Below are positions 36,369 to 45,111 of a DNA stretch of 64,000 nt, piece by piece. The stretch spans positions 186,001 through 250,000 of the forward strand of contig NZ_JAHBAY010000006.1 in NCBI RefSeq assembly GCF_018499875.1. Reading direction: 5' to 3'. Under the pieces are notes generated by a model that was not told the DNA's origin, searched no databases, and saw nothing but the letters and a program-made list of their open reading frames with translations. Position 1 is the first letter of the stretch, and every line of letters starts with the position of its first letter. Both the position numbers and the translations under genes were made by a program. Source of the stretch: Kineosporia corallincola. GTDB lineage: Bacteria; Actinomycetota; Actinomycetes; Actinomycetales; Kineosporiaceae.

Positions 36369-37637
36369 TCACAGGTCCGGGTCGCCGGGCGGGATCCCGG
36401 CGTCCTGCAACGCCTCGAACTGTTCCTCGAAAGGCGGTCTCTTGTAAGTGATCCTGGCCCCCACCCGACGCCGGCCGTCCGGCAGTGAGTCGATGCGCAG
36501 CACCTCGCAGGTGCAGTCCAGGAGCCCGGCGTCGGTCGGGATGGCCACCCGCACCGTGCCACCCAGGGGCTCGGCGAAGCCGTGCGGCACGTCGAAGGCG
36601 AGGCCGGTGTAGCTGGCGTTGTACAGGCTCGCGGCCATCCGCTCGTTCTCGGTGATCACGTGGATGTCCACCCGCTGCTTCGTGCGGGTGGCCCCGCGCC
36701 GCTCGGCCGCGTTGATCGAGTGGATGAAGTCTTTCACCTCGCCCCGCAACCGCTCGGAGACCGGGATCAGGCCGCTGCCGTCGCCGGTTCCCTCGGCGGA
36801 CTCGACGATTTCCTGGATGCGGCGGCTCATCTCGGTGATCTGGTCGGTGATGCCCTCCAGCACCGAGATGGTCGACTCGGCCGCCTCGCGCACGGCGTTC
36901 ACCCCGCCGATGATCGACTTGGACGAGTTGCCGGACTCGTCGGCCAGCCCCTTCACCTCGGTGGCGACCACCGCGAAGCCCCGCCCGGCCTGCCCCGCCC
37001 GAGCTGCCTCGATGGTTGCGTTCAGTGCGAGAAGCCTGGTCTGGTCGGCGATCTGGGTGATCAGCCGGACCGCGCTACGGATCCCCTCGGTGCTCTCCCG
37101 CAGCGAGGCCACGGTTCCCCGGGCCCGCTCGGCGTCGGCCTGGGCGTCCTGTGCGTAGGAGGCCACACCCACTGCCACGTCACGCACGCTGGTGACGGCC
37201 GAGGACATGTCGTTGGTCAGCCCGACCAGCGTCTCCTCCAGCTGGGCGCCGAGGTTGCGGCGGTCCCGGGCGGCGGAGCGGGTGGCGTCGTTGGCCGCCT
37301 GCAACGAGATCCGGCCGGTCTCGATCACCCGCGCGCTGTCGAGGAACGCCCCGGGCAGACCGGTCTCCAGCAGACGCCGGTAGAAGTGCCCGTTGCTGGC
37401 GGCGATGATCGCGGCCGACGACTCCCGCACGTAGGCGTCGACGACGTCCAGCATCCCGTTGACGGCGTTGCGGGCCCGGGCCTCCACGCGCGGGTCCACC
37501 CCGTCCAGCCCCAGCGGCGGCAGCCGGGCCTCCAGATCGCCGCCGGCCACTCGTTCGGCCATCTCGGAGATCATCACCAGGGTGTGACGGCAGAGTTCGC
37601 TCTCCGCCGCCCGCCCACCGATCCGGCGTCCGATCAT
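36369..37637 (-). CDS. Soluble methyl-accepting chemotaxis protein with C-terminal PilZ domain
   Basis: A 422-aa receptor with no transmembrane segment. The N-terminal HAMP-like/helical part ([18 protein letters not shown]) leads to the MCP signalling helices with the conserved hairpin [17 protein letters not shown] and [15 protein letters not shown]. From about residue 325 a PilZ domain follows: RTKQR (the RxxxR motif) and NASYTGLAF (the D/NxSxxG motif), so it should bind cyclic-di-GMP. Its ATG overlaps the stop of the PAS gene by 4 bp. Together they make a two-part Aer-type aerotaxis receptor with cyclic-di-GMP input. Chemotaxis kinase genes are not in the window. Confidence 0.88.
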   Translation of the reverse strand: MIGRRIGGRAAESELCRHTLVMISEMAERVAGGDLEARLPPLGLDGVDPRVEARARNAVNGMLDVVDAYVRESSAAIIAASNGHFYRRLLETGLPGAFLDSARVIETGRISLQAANDATRSAARDRRNLGAQLEETLVGLTNDMSSAVTSVRDVAVGVASYAQDAQADAERARGTVASLRESTEGIRSAVRLITQIADQTRLLALNATIEAARAGQAGRGFAVVATEVKGLADESGNSSKSIIGGVNAVREAAESTISVLEGITDQITEMSRRIQEIVESAEGTGDGSGLIPVSERLRGEVKDFIHSINAAERRGATRTKQRVDIHVITENERMAASLYNASYTGLAFDVPHGFAEPLGGTVRVAIPTDAGLLDCTCEVLRIDSLPDGRRRVGARITYKRPPFEEQFEALQDAGIPPGDPDL

Positions 37638-38164
37638 GGCGTGATCGACCAGATGAACTCGTCGTACGAGAGCCCGCGATCGACCAGTTCGGCGTTCAGC
37701 GCCGCGGTCGAGGCGTCCAGTCCCTGCCGGGAACCGCCGCCGCTCTGCTCGATCCGGCACAGCTCGCGGTACAGCGGCTCGATCGCGTTGATCGCCTCCC
37801 GGCCGGGCGCGCGCCGGTTGGAGTGGTAGCCGGTCACCTGGCCGTCGGTGCGGCCGCTGGCCGTGACGTGCGCGAAGACCCAGTAGAACGACCCGTCCAT
37901 GCCCATGTTCTTGACATAGGCGAAGACCTCCTTGCGGGCCGCGATCGTCTCCCACAGGTACTTGAAGATGGCCCGCGGCATGTCCGGATGCCGGATGACG
38001 TTGTGGGGTTTCCCGATCAGGTCGATCTCGTCCGCGACCGCCAGACGGCAGAACGTCTCGTTGACATAGGTGAGAATGCCCTTGGTGTCCGTTTTGCTGA
38101 CGATCAGCTCGTCGCGACCCAGGACGTGTTCCACCCCGGTCGGCGTAATGGTGGCCGGTCTCAT
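37634..38164 (-). CDS. Aer-like PAS sensor protein
   Basis: A 176-aa single-PAS protein. The motif [20 protein letters not shown] with [18 protein letters not shown] and [15 protein letters not shown] is the FAD-binding PAS of the aerotaxis receptor Aer. Unlike Aer, no HAMP or signalling domain follows; these are encoded by the next gene, coupled by ATGA overlap. It is therefore probably a redox or oxygen sensor that docks onto the neighbouring MCP-PilZ protein. The start is the ATG at 38164 with AGGGGG 5 nt upstream. Confidence 0.88.
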   Translation of the reverse strand: MRPATITPTGVEHVLGRDELIVSKTDTKGILTYVNETFCRLAVADEIDLIGKPHNVIRHPDMPRAIFKYLWETIAARKEVFAYVKNMGMDGSFYWVFAHVTASGRTDGQVTGYHSNRRAPGREAINAIEPLYRELCRIEQSGGGSRQGLDASTAALNAELVDRGLSYDEFIWSITP

Positions 38165-38270
38165 CGTTACCCCCTGTCGCTCCCCTGATCTCCTCGGCCC
38201 ACGAACGGCCCTGCCTTGAGCCCGGGGTGCGAGGGATTTCACCGGAACGGCGGATCGCCGGCCGGAGACG

Positions 38271-38309
38271 CGGAAGGGGCGCCCGGCCGTCGGCCGGGCG
38301 CCCCTTCCG
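38271..38309 (-). terminator. Terminator of uppP
   Basis: Perfect 18-bp arms (38271-38288, 38292-38309) with a 3-nt loop, 16 bp after the uppP stop. Confidence 0.9.
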
Positions 38310-38324
38310 GGAGACGTGCGGGGA

Positions 38325-39149
38325 TCAGGTGGCCGAGATCCAGCCCAGGCTCAGCGCGCCGAGCAGCATGAGGCCGAGCACGATCCGGTACCAGACGAAG
38401 ACGTACACGCTGTGCCGCTCCACGAACTTGAGCAGCCAGGCGATGATCGCGTAGCCGACCACGAACGCCACCAGGGTGGCCACGACCATCTGGGCGGTGC
38501 TGACGCCGCTGTCACCCGCGGTCACGTCGCCGAGGCTGAACAGGCCGGAGGCGACCACGGCCGGGATGGCCAGCAGGAACGAGTAGCGCACGGCCACGGC
38601 CCGCTTGAGGCCGATGGCCAGACCGGCGGTGATCGTGCCGCCGGAGCGGGAGACACCGGGGATCAGGGCCATCGCCTGGGCGAAGCCCAGGATGATGCCG
38701 TCCTTGACGGTCAGGCTGTCGTAGTCGCGGCGCTGCGGGCCGAACCGCTCGGCCAGGCCGAGCACGATGCCGAAGATCACCAGCATGCTGGAGACCAGCC
38801 AGAGGTTGCGGGCCGGCTCCTTGATCGCGTCCTCGAACAGCAGGCCGAGCACGCCGATCGGGATGGTGCCGATGATGACCAGCCACGCCATCCGGTAGTC
38901 GAACGTGCGGCGCACCTCGGCGTCCACGAACCCACGGCACCAGGTGATGAAGAGGTTCCAGATGTCCTTGGCGAAGTAGATGACGACAGCCGCCTCGGTC
39001 CCCAGCTGGGTGACCGCGGTGAAGGCCGCCCCGGCGTCCTTCTCGAAGAACACCTCGGCCACGATCCGCAGGTGCCCCGACGACGAGATCGGGAGGAACT
39101 CGGTGAGCCCCTGCACCAGACCGAGGACGATCACCTCTAGCCAGCTCAC
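38325..39149 (-). CDS. uppP: Undecaprenyl-diphosphatase
   Basis: Membrane enzyme (274 aa, about eight helices) that recycles the undecaprenyl carrier by dephosphorylating undecaprenyl diphosphate, needed for peptidoglycan and other wall polymers; also linked to bacitracin resistance. Both family motifs are intact: [15 protein letters not shown] near residues 15-30 and [14 protein letters not shown] in the C-terminal half. I chose the GTG at 39149 ([14 protein letters not shown]), where family members start; AAGGGG lies 11 nt upstream. A 24-bp perfect palindrome lies 69 bp before the start. Confidence 0.94.
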   Translation of the reverse strand: MSWLEVIVLGLVQGLTEFLPISSSGHLRIVAEVFFEKDAGAAFTAVTQLGTEAAVVIYFAKDIWNLFITWCRGFVDAEVRRTFDYRMAWLVIIGTIPIGVLGLLFEDAIKEPARNLWLVSSMLVIFGIVLGLAERFGPQRRDYDSLTVKDGIILGFAQAMALIPGVSRSGGTITAGLAIGLKRAVAVRYSFLLAIPAVVASGLFSLGDVTAGDSGVSTAQMVVATLVAFVVGYAIIAWLLKFVERHSVYVFVWYRIVLGLMLLGALSLGWISAT

Positions 39150-39217
39150 GGTGGTCAATACCCCTTCGTAGCGGCACGCGGCCGACCCCACCGGCTGCCG
39201 CGAGATGCCTACGCGAA

Positions 39218-39241
39218 ATCCCTGGCGACGTCGCCAGGGAT
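39218..39241. promoter_or_regulatory. 24-bp perfect palindrome upstream of uppP
   Basis: ATCCCTGGCGAC directly joined to GTCGCCAGGGAT, with no spacer. It lies 69 bp before the uppP start, so it is either an operator or a hairpin in the 5' leader. Confidence 0.6.
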
Positions 39242-39496
39242 GGATGTTCTTGGTTGCGCACCGCGACATGCGGAGGAGACCTCGCGGGGACGGTGGCCCG
39301 CCGACCATACACGTCCTGACGGATCGTCAGGCAAACTCCCCGAAGTCCCGAAAACGCCCGCGACAGGCGGGGCGTCATGCAACGATCCGGCCTTCGTGGT
39401 GGTTCCGGCAGGGGCCATGAATTGTGGACGACGAACCGCTTGCATCCTCATCGCTGCACCGGGTCAGGGAATTCGCCCGTGTGCCACGGCAAAACC

Positions 39497-39530
39497 GGTG
39501 AGCCGCCCGGCCTTCGCCGGACGGCTCACC
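39497..39530 (-). terminator. Hairpin downstream of the Clp-N/HTH gene
   Basis: 15-bp arms (39497-39511, 39516-39530) with one mismatch and a CTTC loop. It lies 124 bp after the stop of the gene at 39655. Confidence 0.55.
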
Positions 39531-39654
39531 CGTTCAGGTCTTGTCCCGTCCCGCCGGGCACCCGCCGGCGTTCCCCTCCTGGCGCCGGATCGCCGCCAGA
39601 TCGTGACCCGGCTCGGGCCTTTCGCGCCCGGATGATGAGACGAGGGTGAGGCGC

Positions 39655-40368
39655 TCAGCCCTTCGCGAGTTCTTCGAGCACCGTGCCGATCTCGGTCTCG
39701 GTGCGCTCACGTGTCACGCCGAGCTCGTGCAGCACCCCGGCGTCGTCCTCCCATTCGAGGTACGCGAGCAGGATGTGCTCGGTGCCGACGTAGTTGTGGC
39801 CGAGCCGCAGGGCGGTGCGCATGGTCAGCTCGAGCACCTTCTTCGCCGCCCCGTCGTAGGGGATCAGGCCGGGCGCCTCGTCCACCCGCTCCGGCAGGAG
39901 CGCCGTGGCCGCCTCGACCAGCCGCTCCTTCGTGACCCCCTGGGTCGCCAGGACCTTCAGGGCGAGCGAGTCGGCCGGGCCGGCCAGCCCGATCAGCAGA
40001 TGCACGGGGACGACGTGGGCGTTACCGGCTGCCCGAGCGGCGGTGTGCGCCGTGCCCACCACGTCGCGGGCCTTCGGGGTGAACCGGCTGAAGCCCTCTT
40101 TCGGGTCGAGCGGCCCGTCGTCTGCCTTGGTGACGAAGCGCTTCTGCACGGCCTGTTTGCTCACGCCCATGCTGGCGCCGATCTCGGTCCAGGAGGCGCC
40201 GGAGCGCCTGGCCTGGTCGACGAAGTGCCCGATCAGGTGATCGGCCACCTCGCCCAGGTAGTCCCCCACCACGACGGCGCCGGACAACTGGTCCAGCGGA
40301 GCCTCATGGTTCTTCTTGATGGCCTGGATCAGATCGTCCAGACGCACGGTCGAACTGGAATCCGTCAT
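39655..40368 (-). CDS. Clp N-terminal-repeat protein with helix-turn-helix
   Basis: A 237-aa cytoplasmic protein. Residues 1-80 contain a helix-turn-helix-like stretch (ASWTEIGASMGVSKQAVQKR). The rest is two Clp-N repeats (FTPKARDVVGTAHTAARAAG ... VPVHLLIGL and YDGAAKKVLELTMRTALRLG ... GTEHILLAYL), as in ClpC substrate-binding domains but without any ATPase. Such proteins may act as repressors whose activity reports Clp state or stress. Two copies of GTCAACC-N3-GGTTGAC overlap and precede its ATG, so it is probably autoregulated. The target beyond itself is unknown. Confidence 0.85.
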   Translation of the reverse strand: MTDSSSTVRLDDLIQAIKKNHEAPLDQLSGAVVVGDYLGEVADHLIGHFVDQARRSGASWTEIGASMGVSKQAVQKRFVTKADDGPLDPKEGFSRFTPKARDVVGTAHTAARAAGNAHVVPVHLLIGLAGPADSLALKVLATQGVTKERLVEAATALLPERVDEAPGLIPYDGAAKKVLELTMRTALRLGHNYVGTEHILLAYLEWEDDAGVLHELGVTRERTETEIGTVLEELAKG

Positions 40369-40415
40369 GCGTCAACCATAGGTTGACGCATTCGGGCCGT
40401 CAACCACAGGTTGAC
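40368..40415. promoter_or_regulatory. Two palindromic operators at the Clp-N/HTH start codon
   Basis: GTCAACC-ATA-GGTTGAC (40371-40387, extended to 10-bp arms at 40368-40390) and GTCAACC-ACA-GGTTGAC (40399-40415), centres 28 bp apart. The first reaches the start codon, an ideal place for repression. Confidence 0.85.
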
Positions 40416-40434
40416 GCTGGTGGTGGTCCTGTCG

Positions 40435-42093
40435 TCAGGCGGCTCGGGTGTATCCGGACGGTTCGCGGTCCCCGGCGGCCCGTTCGGCCGGGTCGGCCGG
40501 GTCGGCCGGGTCGGTCGGCAGCCCGAGCGCACCGGGCACGAGGAGCAGGCCGGGAGCCGGCTCCGCCACCCGGCGGCGGACCCGGCCACGGGAACCGGGT
40601 CGGCCGACCCGAGCGTCGTCGTGGGCCGGAGCGTCGTCGTCAACCCGAGCGTCGTCGCCAACCCGAGCGTCGTCGCCAACCCGAGCGTCGTCGTCAACCC
40701 GAGCGTCGTCGCCAACCCGAGCGTCGTCGTCAACCCGAGCGTCGTCGTCAACCCGAGCGTCGTCGTCAACCCGAGCGTCGTCGTCAACCCGAGCGTCGTC
40801 GTCGGTAGCGACGGACGCCGCCTGGCTGCTCGCGATGCCGCTGCGGATCTCTCCCACTCGCACGGCGAATGCCTCACGCGACTCGACGCCGGCTGACGCA
40901 CCGGAAGGGGCCGAGGCCCCGGAGGAGACCGGCGCACCGGAAGAGGCCGACACCCCCGCAGCCGCCGAAGCCCCGACGAGCACCGGCGACTCGACAGCCA
41001 CCGATGATCCGGCCGCTTCCGACCATCCGGCAGCCACCGACGATCCAGCCGCCACCGATGATCCGACGGCCACCGACCATCCGGCAGCCACCGGGGCGAG
41101 GGCCTCCAGCGGCTCCCGGGCTCCGGCGGGAGCGGAATCCGCTTCCGGCTGAGCGGCTTTCGCCGTCCTTGATTGGTAGACCGTGCCGATGTAGATGCCG
41201 GCCAGCAGCACCAGGCCACCGCCGACCTGGCCGGCCCCGGCGGGCTCGCCCAGCACCAGGATGCCGATGGCGGTGGCGACCAGCGTCTCGAGGTTGAGGA
41301 AAACGCCCGCGATGTGCGGCTCCACGCCGGTCTGCCCGTAGGCGAAAAGGGTGAAGGGGAGCACCGTTCCGAGCACCGCCAGGGCCAGGCCGGCAAGCAG
41401 CGCGGAGCCGGTCAGGCCGTTCTGGCCGGGCACCGGCAGGTCCTCGGTGAGCAGTGCGAAGGGCAGCACCGCGACGGCCGAGGCGAAGAACTGCGCGGTG
41501 CTCACCGCGATCACGTCCTGCCCGGGCAGCAGCCGGGCCTGGAGCATGGTGAAGGCCGCGCCGATCGCTACCGAGCCGAGCACGATCACGTCGCCGAGCA
41601 CGGTGGATCCGGCGCCGCCCGCGCCGGCCACCACGACGATGCCGGTCAGCGAGAGCGCGAAACCGGCCCAGGCGATCGGCCCGACGCGGGCCCCGTTGAA
41701 CACCACGGCGAGCACCGCCACGATCACCGGCACCGACCCGAGCAGCAGGGCCGCATGGGTGACGCTGGTGCGCTCCAGACCCAGGTTCTGCAACAGCACG
41801 CACGCGCCGTAGCCGAAGGCACCGTAGAACCAGAGCGCCGGGCGCACCGTGCGCAGCTTCGGCCGCACCAGCAGCACGATCACCAGACCGGCCACGGCGA
41901 ACCGGAACACGGTGAGCCAGGCGGGGCCGAAACCGGCGAACGCCGCCTTGCTCAGCGGCACCGTGGTGCCCCAGGTCACACCGGCGACGGTGAGCGCGGC
42001 GAGGGCGGAGGTACGACGGTCGGAGAAGCGGGCGAGGAGGGCACCGAGGCGGGGCGGACGAGCGGCGAACATGCTTGCCATCATGCGCTGCAC
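40435..42093 (-). CDS. EamA/DMT-family exporter with long repeat-containing C-terminal tail
   Basis: A 552-aa protein. The first 320 residues form ten transmembrane segments in two EamA repeats (ALTVAGVTWGTTVPLSKAAF; GLALAVLGTVLPFTLFAYG), typical of drug/metabolite exporters. The remaining 230 residues are low-complexity: first Ala/Ser/Val-rich (VAAGSSVAAGW), then eleven six-residue units DDDARV or GDDARV encoded by an 18-bp repeat, then a Pro/Asp-rich end. Such a tail is unknown to me in this family. The GTG at 42093 is one of several possible starts. An Lrp-type regulator is divergent, a common arrangement for amino-acid exporters. Confidence 0.85.
   Translation of the reverse strand: MQRMMASMFAARPPRLGALLARFSDRRTSALAALTVAGVTWGTTVPLSKAAFAGFGPAWLTVFRFAVAGLVIVLLVRPKLRTVRPALWFYGAFGYGACVLLQNLGLERTSVTHAALLLGSVPVIVAVLAVVFNGARVGPIAWAGFALSLTGIVVVAGAGGAGSTVLGDVIVLGSVAIGAAFTMLQARLLPGQDVIAVSTAQFFASAVAVLPFALLTEDLPVPGQNGLTGSALLAGLALAVLGTVLPFTLFAYGQTGVEPHIAGVFLNLETLVATAIGILVLGEPAGAGQVGGGLVLLAGIYIGTVYQSRTAKAAQPEADSAPAGAREPLEALAPVAAGWSVAVGSSVAAGSSVAAGWSEAAGSSVAVESPVLVGASAAAGVSASSGAPVSSGASAPSGASAGVESREAFAVRVGEIRSGIASSQAASVATDDDARVDDDARVDDDARVDDDARVDDDARVGDDARVDDDARVGDDARVGDDARVDDDAPAHDDARVGRPGSRGRVRRRVAEPAPGLLLVPGALGLPTDPADPADPAERAAGDREPSGYTRAA
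40607..40804. repeat. 18-bp tandem repeat, 11 units
   Basis: Eleven contiguous 18-bp units of the type ACCCGAGCGTCGTCGTCA (position 17 and a few others vary), from 40607 to 40804. They encode the DDDARV tail of the exporter. The unit is a multiple of three, so copy-number change keeps the frame open. Confidence 0.95.
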
Positions 42094-42143
42094 ATATAGA
42101 TAAATCGGGCAGTCGGCGATCTGGCCAACTATTCTTCGGTGAT

Positions 42144-42632
42144 ATGGCCGTTGAGCTTGATGAAATTGACGTAAAGCTGCTGACGCAGCTCCAGCAGGAC
42201 GCCGATCGGACGAATCTCGAGCTGGCCGAGCTGGTGGGGCTGTCGCCCGCCGCCACCCTGCACCGGGTGCGGCGGCTCAAGGAGAGCGGTGCGATCCGGA
42301 TCATCAGCGCCCAGGTCGACGCCGCGGCGGTCGGCTTCCCGCTCACCGTGTTCATGGCCGTCACCACCGGAAACGCCCGTGCCACCGAGCGGTTCGAGCG
42401 TGAGGTGCAGCTGCTGCCGCAGGTGGTCGCGGCCGAGACGGTGGCCGGCGAGATGGACTACTGGGTCACGGTGGTGGCTCGCGACGTGGAGGACCTGGAG
42501 CACACACTGACCCGGATCGCCACGCACGGGGGCGGCCGGGTGGTCACCTATCTGCGCCTCAAACAACTGAAACCGCCCACCCCGCTGCCGCTTCTGCCGA
42601 GCTCGACGACCCGGCAGCGCCGCCGCGGCTGA
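42144..42632 (+). CDS. Lrp/AsnC-family transcriptional regulator
   Basis: A 162-aa regulator. The N-terminal helix-turn-helix is VELDEIDVKLLTQLQQDADR ... ELAELVGLSPAATLHRVRRL. The C-terminal RAM/AsnC ligand domain includes FPLTVFMAVTTG and GEMDYWVTVVARDVEDLEHT. The start is the ATG at 42144. It is divergent from the EamA exporter with about 50 bp between starts, so it probably controls that exporter in response to an amino acid, as LrpA-type pairs do. The intergenic stretch is A/T-rich (ATATAGATAAAT), consistent with an Lrp site. Confidence 0.92.
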   Translation: MAVELDEIDVKLLTQLQQDADRTNLELAELVGLSPAATLHRVRRLKESGAIRIISAQVDAAAVGFPLTVFMAVTTGNARATERFEREVQLLPQVVAAETVAGEMDYWVTVVARDVEDLEHTLTRIATHGGGRVVTYLRLKQLKPPTPLPLLPSSTTRQRRRG

Positions 42633-42642
42633 CCCGACCGGT

Positions 42643-43155
42643 TCAGCGGGGGTGCCCGGCGTAGGTGCCGAAGTACCAGGTGTTGCCCTCCGGGTCCTGG
42701 GCGGCGAAGTCGGTGGAGCCGTAGTCGGTCGTCATCAGTTCCGTGGTGATCGTGGCACCGGCCGCGCGGGCGCGCTCGCAGAGGGCCGCGATCTTCGGGC
42801 CGGGCACCACCACATAGCAACTGAAACCGCCCACCTGGATGGGTTTGCCGTCGTCCCGGGCCGACCCGAGCATCACCCCGCCGCCGGGCGGCCAGCTCAG
42901 CTCGGCGTGGTCCACCCGGTCACCCTCACCGTGACAGACGGTCTGTTCGAAGCCGAAAGCCTCGATCAGGAAGGCGATCAGGGCGCGGGCGTCACGGGCC
43001 CGGAAGGTCGGCCAGACGGTGGGCGGAGGCGGCGCGGCATTGCCGGTCGCGGCGTTCCCGGTCACGGCGTTCCCGGTCGCGGCATTCCCGGTCGCGGTGT
43101 TCTGGCTCGCGGGGGTCGGCGTCGTGGAGTTCGGTGTCTCAGGGGTCGGCGTCAT
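42643..43155 (-). CDS. VOC (glyoxalase/bleomycin-resistance) family protein
   Basis: A 170-aa protein. Residues 46-170 are a single VOC domain: PTFRARDARALIAFLIEAFG, VDHAELSWPPGGGVMLGS, GFSCYVVVPGPKIAAL, DYGSTDFAAQDPEGNTWYFG. The terminal PEGNTWYFG is a hallmark of the PhnB-like subgroup. The N-terminal 45 residues are a Thr/Pro/Asn-rich low-complexity tail with five 15-bp repeats (ATGNA, TGNAV). The start is the ATG at 43155 with AGG 8 nt upstream. VOC proteins bind metals and small molecules; a specific role cannot be given. Confidence 0.88.
   Translation of the reverse strand: MTPTPETPNSTTPTPASQNTATGNAATGNAVTGNAATGNAAPPPPTVWPTFRARDARALIAFLIEAFGFEQTVCHGEGDRVDHAELSWPPGGGVMLGSARDDGKPIQVGGFSCYVVVPGPKIAALCERARAAGATITTELMTTDYGSTDFAAQDPEGNTWYFGTYAGHPR
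43037..43111. repeat. 15-bp tandem repeat, 5 units
   Basis: Five adjacent 15-bp units (GCGTTCCCGGTCGCG type) at 43037-43111 that encode the ATGNA repeats at the N-terminus of the VOC protein. Confidence 0.85.
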
Positions 43156-43294
43156 GGGGTCAGCCTGGCTGATCGGCGCCCTCGGGCCCCGGGACACGGG
43201 AGGTTGCGCCGGACGTGTCGGAGGCGGTCGTGCGGCCGGTGGCCAGGCCGCCAGGTGAGGCTGCCAGGTGGCCAGGCGTCCACCCGGTCGTGAG

Positions 43295-43329
43295 GAAGGC
43301 GCGGCCCCCTGCGTGGGAGCCGCGCCTTC
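43295..43329 (-). terminator. Terminator of the small membrane-protein gene
   Basis: Perfect 11-bp arms (43295-43305, 43319-43329) with an additional CCC/GGG inner helix, 43 bp after the stop at 43373. Confidence 0.75.
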
Positions 43330-43372
43330 GGTGGACGATCGACGGACGGGATGCGGGCGGGCCGCCGTCCGC

Positions 43373-43531
43373 TCACCCGTTGTTGATGCCGGTGTCCGGG
43401 TGCAGCGGATGGGTGGGCTCGAAGTGGCGGGGGTCGAGGTTGCGGGAGTCGAGGTTGCGGGAGTCGGCGCCCAGCCAGGGAGCAAGGACGACGGTGCCGA
43501 TCAGCATGAGGATCACAATCAAGGAAGCCAT
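43373..43531 (-). CDS. 52-residue membrane microprotein
   Basis: MASLIVILMLIGTVVLAPWL is one transmembrane helix, followed by GADSRNLDSRNLDPRHFEPT and a His/Pro-rich tail. The internal repeat DSRNL is from a 15-bp tandem repeat. The ATG at 43531 has GGATG nearby. It is divergent from the MocR regulator 59 bp away and followed by a terminator, which together support a real gene. Function unknown. Confidence 0.6.
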   Translation of the reverse strand: MASLIVILMLIGTVVLAPWLGADSRNLDSRNLDPRHFEPTHPLHPDTGINNG

Positions 43532-43590
43532 ACATCCATTGTGTTCTTTTTGGCCTTGCACCCCATAGCCAATCCGACGACACTGGCCAC

Positions 43591-45111
43591 ATGCCAACCG
43601 CTCGGAGACAGCCAATTCAGCAACGTGGGCGCGTCAGTGCTCGAGAACTGATGCCACTTCTCACGGATTGGCGTTCCACCGAGGGTGTGCCCGGCTATCG
43701 CGCGCTGGCCGACCGGCTGCGGCTGCTGGTGCTCGACGGCCGGCTGCCGGTCGACACCGTGCTGCCCTCGGAACGCACGCTGGCCGAGGCCCTTCAGACC
43801 AGCCGCACCACCACCACGTCGGCCTACCGGCTGCTGCGCGAGTCCGGCTTCGCCGAGGGCAGCCAGGGCGCGGGCACCTGGACCACGCTGCCGCGCGACA
43901 GCAAGCTGGAGTCGCCGATCTGGCCGGAGCATCTGAGCGGCGAGGCCGACCCGTCGGGGGCCCGCGGCGACTTCTCCTCGGCCGCGCTAGAGGCACCGGC
44001 CGAGCTGTACCCGGCCTACCAGGCCGCGCTCGCCGAGCTGCCCCGGTTCCTGCCCGGCAACGGCTACGTCACCAGCGGCCTGCCCATCCTGCGCGAGGGC
44101 ATCGCCCGTTACTACACCGACTCCGGGCTGCCGACCACGCCCGAGCAGATCCTGGTCACCAACGGCGCGCTCCAGGCCCTGCACCTGGCGCTCGGCGTGG
44201 TGCTGGAGCGCGGCGACCGGGTGCTGGTCGAGCACCCCACCTACCCGGCCGCGGCGCAGGCCATCCGTGAGCTCGGCGGGCGCTGCGTGCCCCTGCCCGT
44301 GGAGGCCGGGTGGGACATCTCCCGCACCGCCAACCTGATCCGGCAGACCGGTGCGCACCTGGCCTACCTGATGGCCGACTTCCACAATCCGACCGGGCGC
44401 CTGCTCGGCGAGGCCGGGCGCCGCGAGCTGGGCGCGATGATCGCCGACACCGGCTGCCGGATCATCGTGGACGAGACGATGCGCGAGGTGGACCTGCGCG
44501 CCGCGCTGCCGGCCGTGCGGGCGGGCCGGCCGGTGCCCGGGCGGTTGCCGATGCCCCGGCCGGTGGCCGCCTTCGCCCCGGCCGAGCACGTGATCACCCT
44601 GGGCTCGGCCTCCAAGACGTTCTGGGGCGGCCTGCGGATCGGCTGGATCCGGGCCTCGCAGCCCCTGATCCGCCGGCTCGCCCTGGCCCGCGGCAACCAG
44701 GACCTGGGTGGCCCGCTGCTGGAGCAGCTGGCCACCGTGCACCTGCTGGAGAACCTCGGCCCGATCACCACCCAGCGTCAGCAACTGCTGGCCGAGCGCT
44801 GCGTGGCGCTGCACGACGCGCTGGCCGAGCGCTTCCCGGACTGGGTGCTGCCGCTGCCGGAGGGCGGCCTCTCGCTCTGGTGTCACCTGCCCGAGCCCCG
44901 CAGTTCGCACATGGCCGCAGCCGCCCGGTCGCTCGGCGTATGGGTCACCCCCGGGCCACGTTTCGGGCTGGACGGGGCGTTCGAGGCACGCATCCGGCTG
45001 CCGTTCGCCCGGCCCGTTCCCGACCTGGTGGCGATGGCCGACGTGCTGGCCCGGGCCTGGCACTCGCGGGGCCGCGCCGCGCCGTTCGACGACGACCGCA
45101 CCACGGTGTGA
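43591..45111 (+). CDS. MocR-type GntR regulator with aminotransferase-like domain
   Basis: A 506-aa transcription factor. The N-terminal winged helix (GVPGYRALADRLRLLVLDGR, LPSERTLAEALQTSRTTTTS) is fused to a fold-type I aminotransferase domain with the PLP lysine in LGSASKTFWGGLRIGW and YLMADFHNPTGRLLGE. MocR proteins sense PLP or amino compounds and usually regulate a divergent gene. Here the divergent gene encodes a 52-aa membrane protein, which may be the target. The start is the ATG at 43591. DUF2277 follows 84 bp downstream. Confidence 0.9.
   Translation: MPTARRQPIQQRGRVSARELMPLLTDWRSTEGVPGYRALADRLRLLVLDGRLPVDTVLPSERTLAEALQTSRTTTTSAYRLLRESGFAEGSQGAGTWTTLPRDSKLESPIWPEHLSGEADPSGARGDFSSAALEAPAELYPAYQAALAELPRFLPGNGYVTSGLPILREGIARYYTDSGLPTTPEQILVTNGALQALHLALGVVLERGDRVLVEHPTYPAAAQAIRELGGRCVPLPVEAGWDISRTANLIRQTGAHLAYLMADFHNPTGRLLGEAGRRELGAMIADTGCRIIVDETMREVDLRAALPAVRAGRPVPGRLPMPRPVAAFAPAEHVITLGSASKTFWGGLRIGWIRASQPLIRRLALARGNQDLGGPLLEQLATVHLLENLGPITTQRQQLLAERCVALHDALAERFPDWVLPLPEGGLSLWCHLPEPRSSHMAAAARSLGVWVTPGPRFGLDGAFEARIRLPFARPVPDLVAMADVLARAWHSRGRAAPFDDDRTTV

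Larger units (their letters stand above)
39150..39654. other. 500-bp intergenic region between uppP and the Clp-N/HTH gene
   Basis: No frame has family similarity. It holds a 24-bp palindrome at 39218-39241 and a terminator-like hairpin at 39497-39530. The rest shows nothing that I recognise. It carries the uppP promoter. Confidence 0.6.

Noticed and set aside
39240-39635. 131-codon frame between uppP and the Clp-N/HTH gene
   Set aside because: No ribosome site and random-looking composition; it also crosses the palindrome and terminator hairpin.
40607-40804. Possible CRISPR array
   Set aside because: Repeats are contiguous 18-bp units with no spacers and lie within a coding region.
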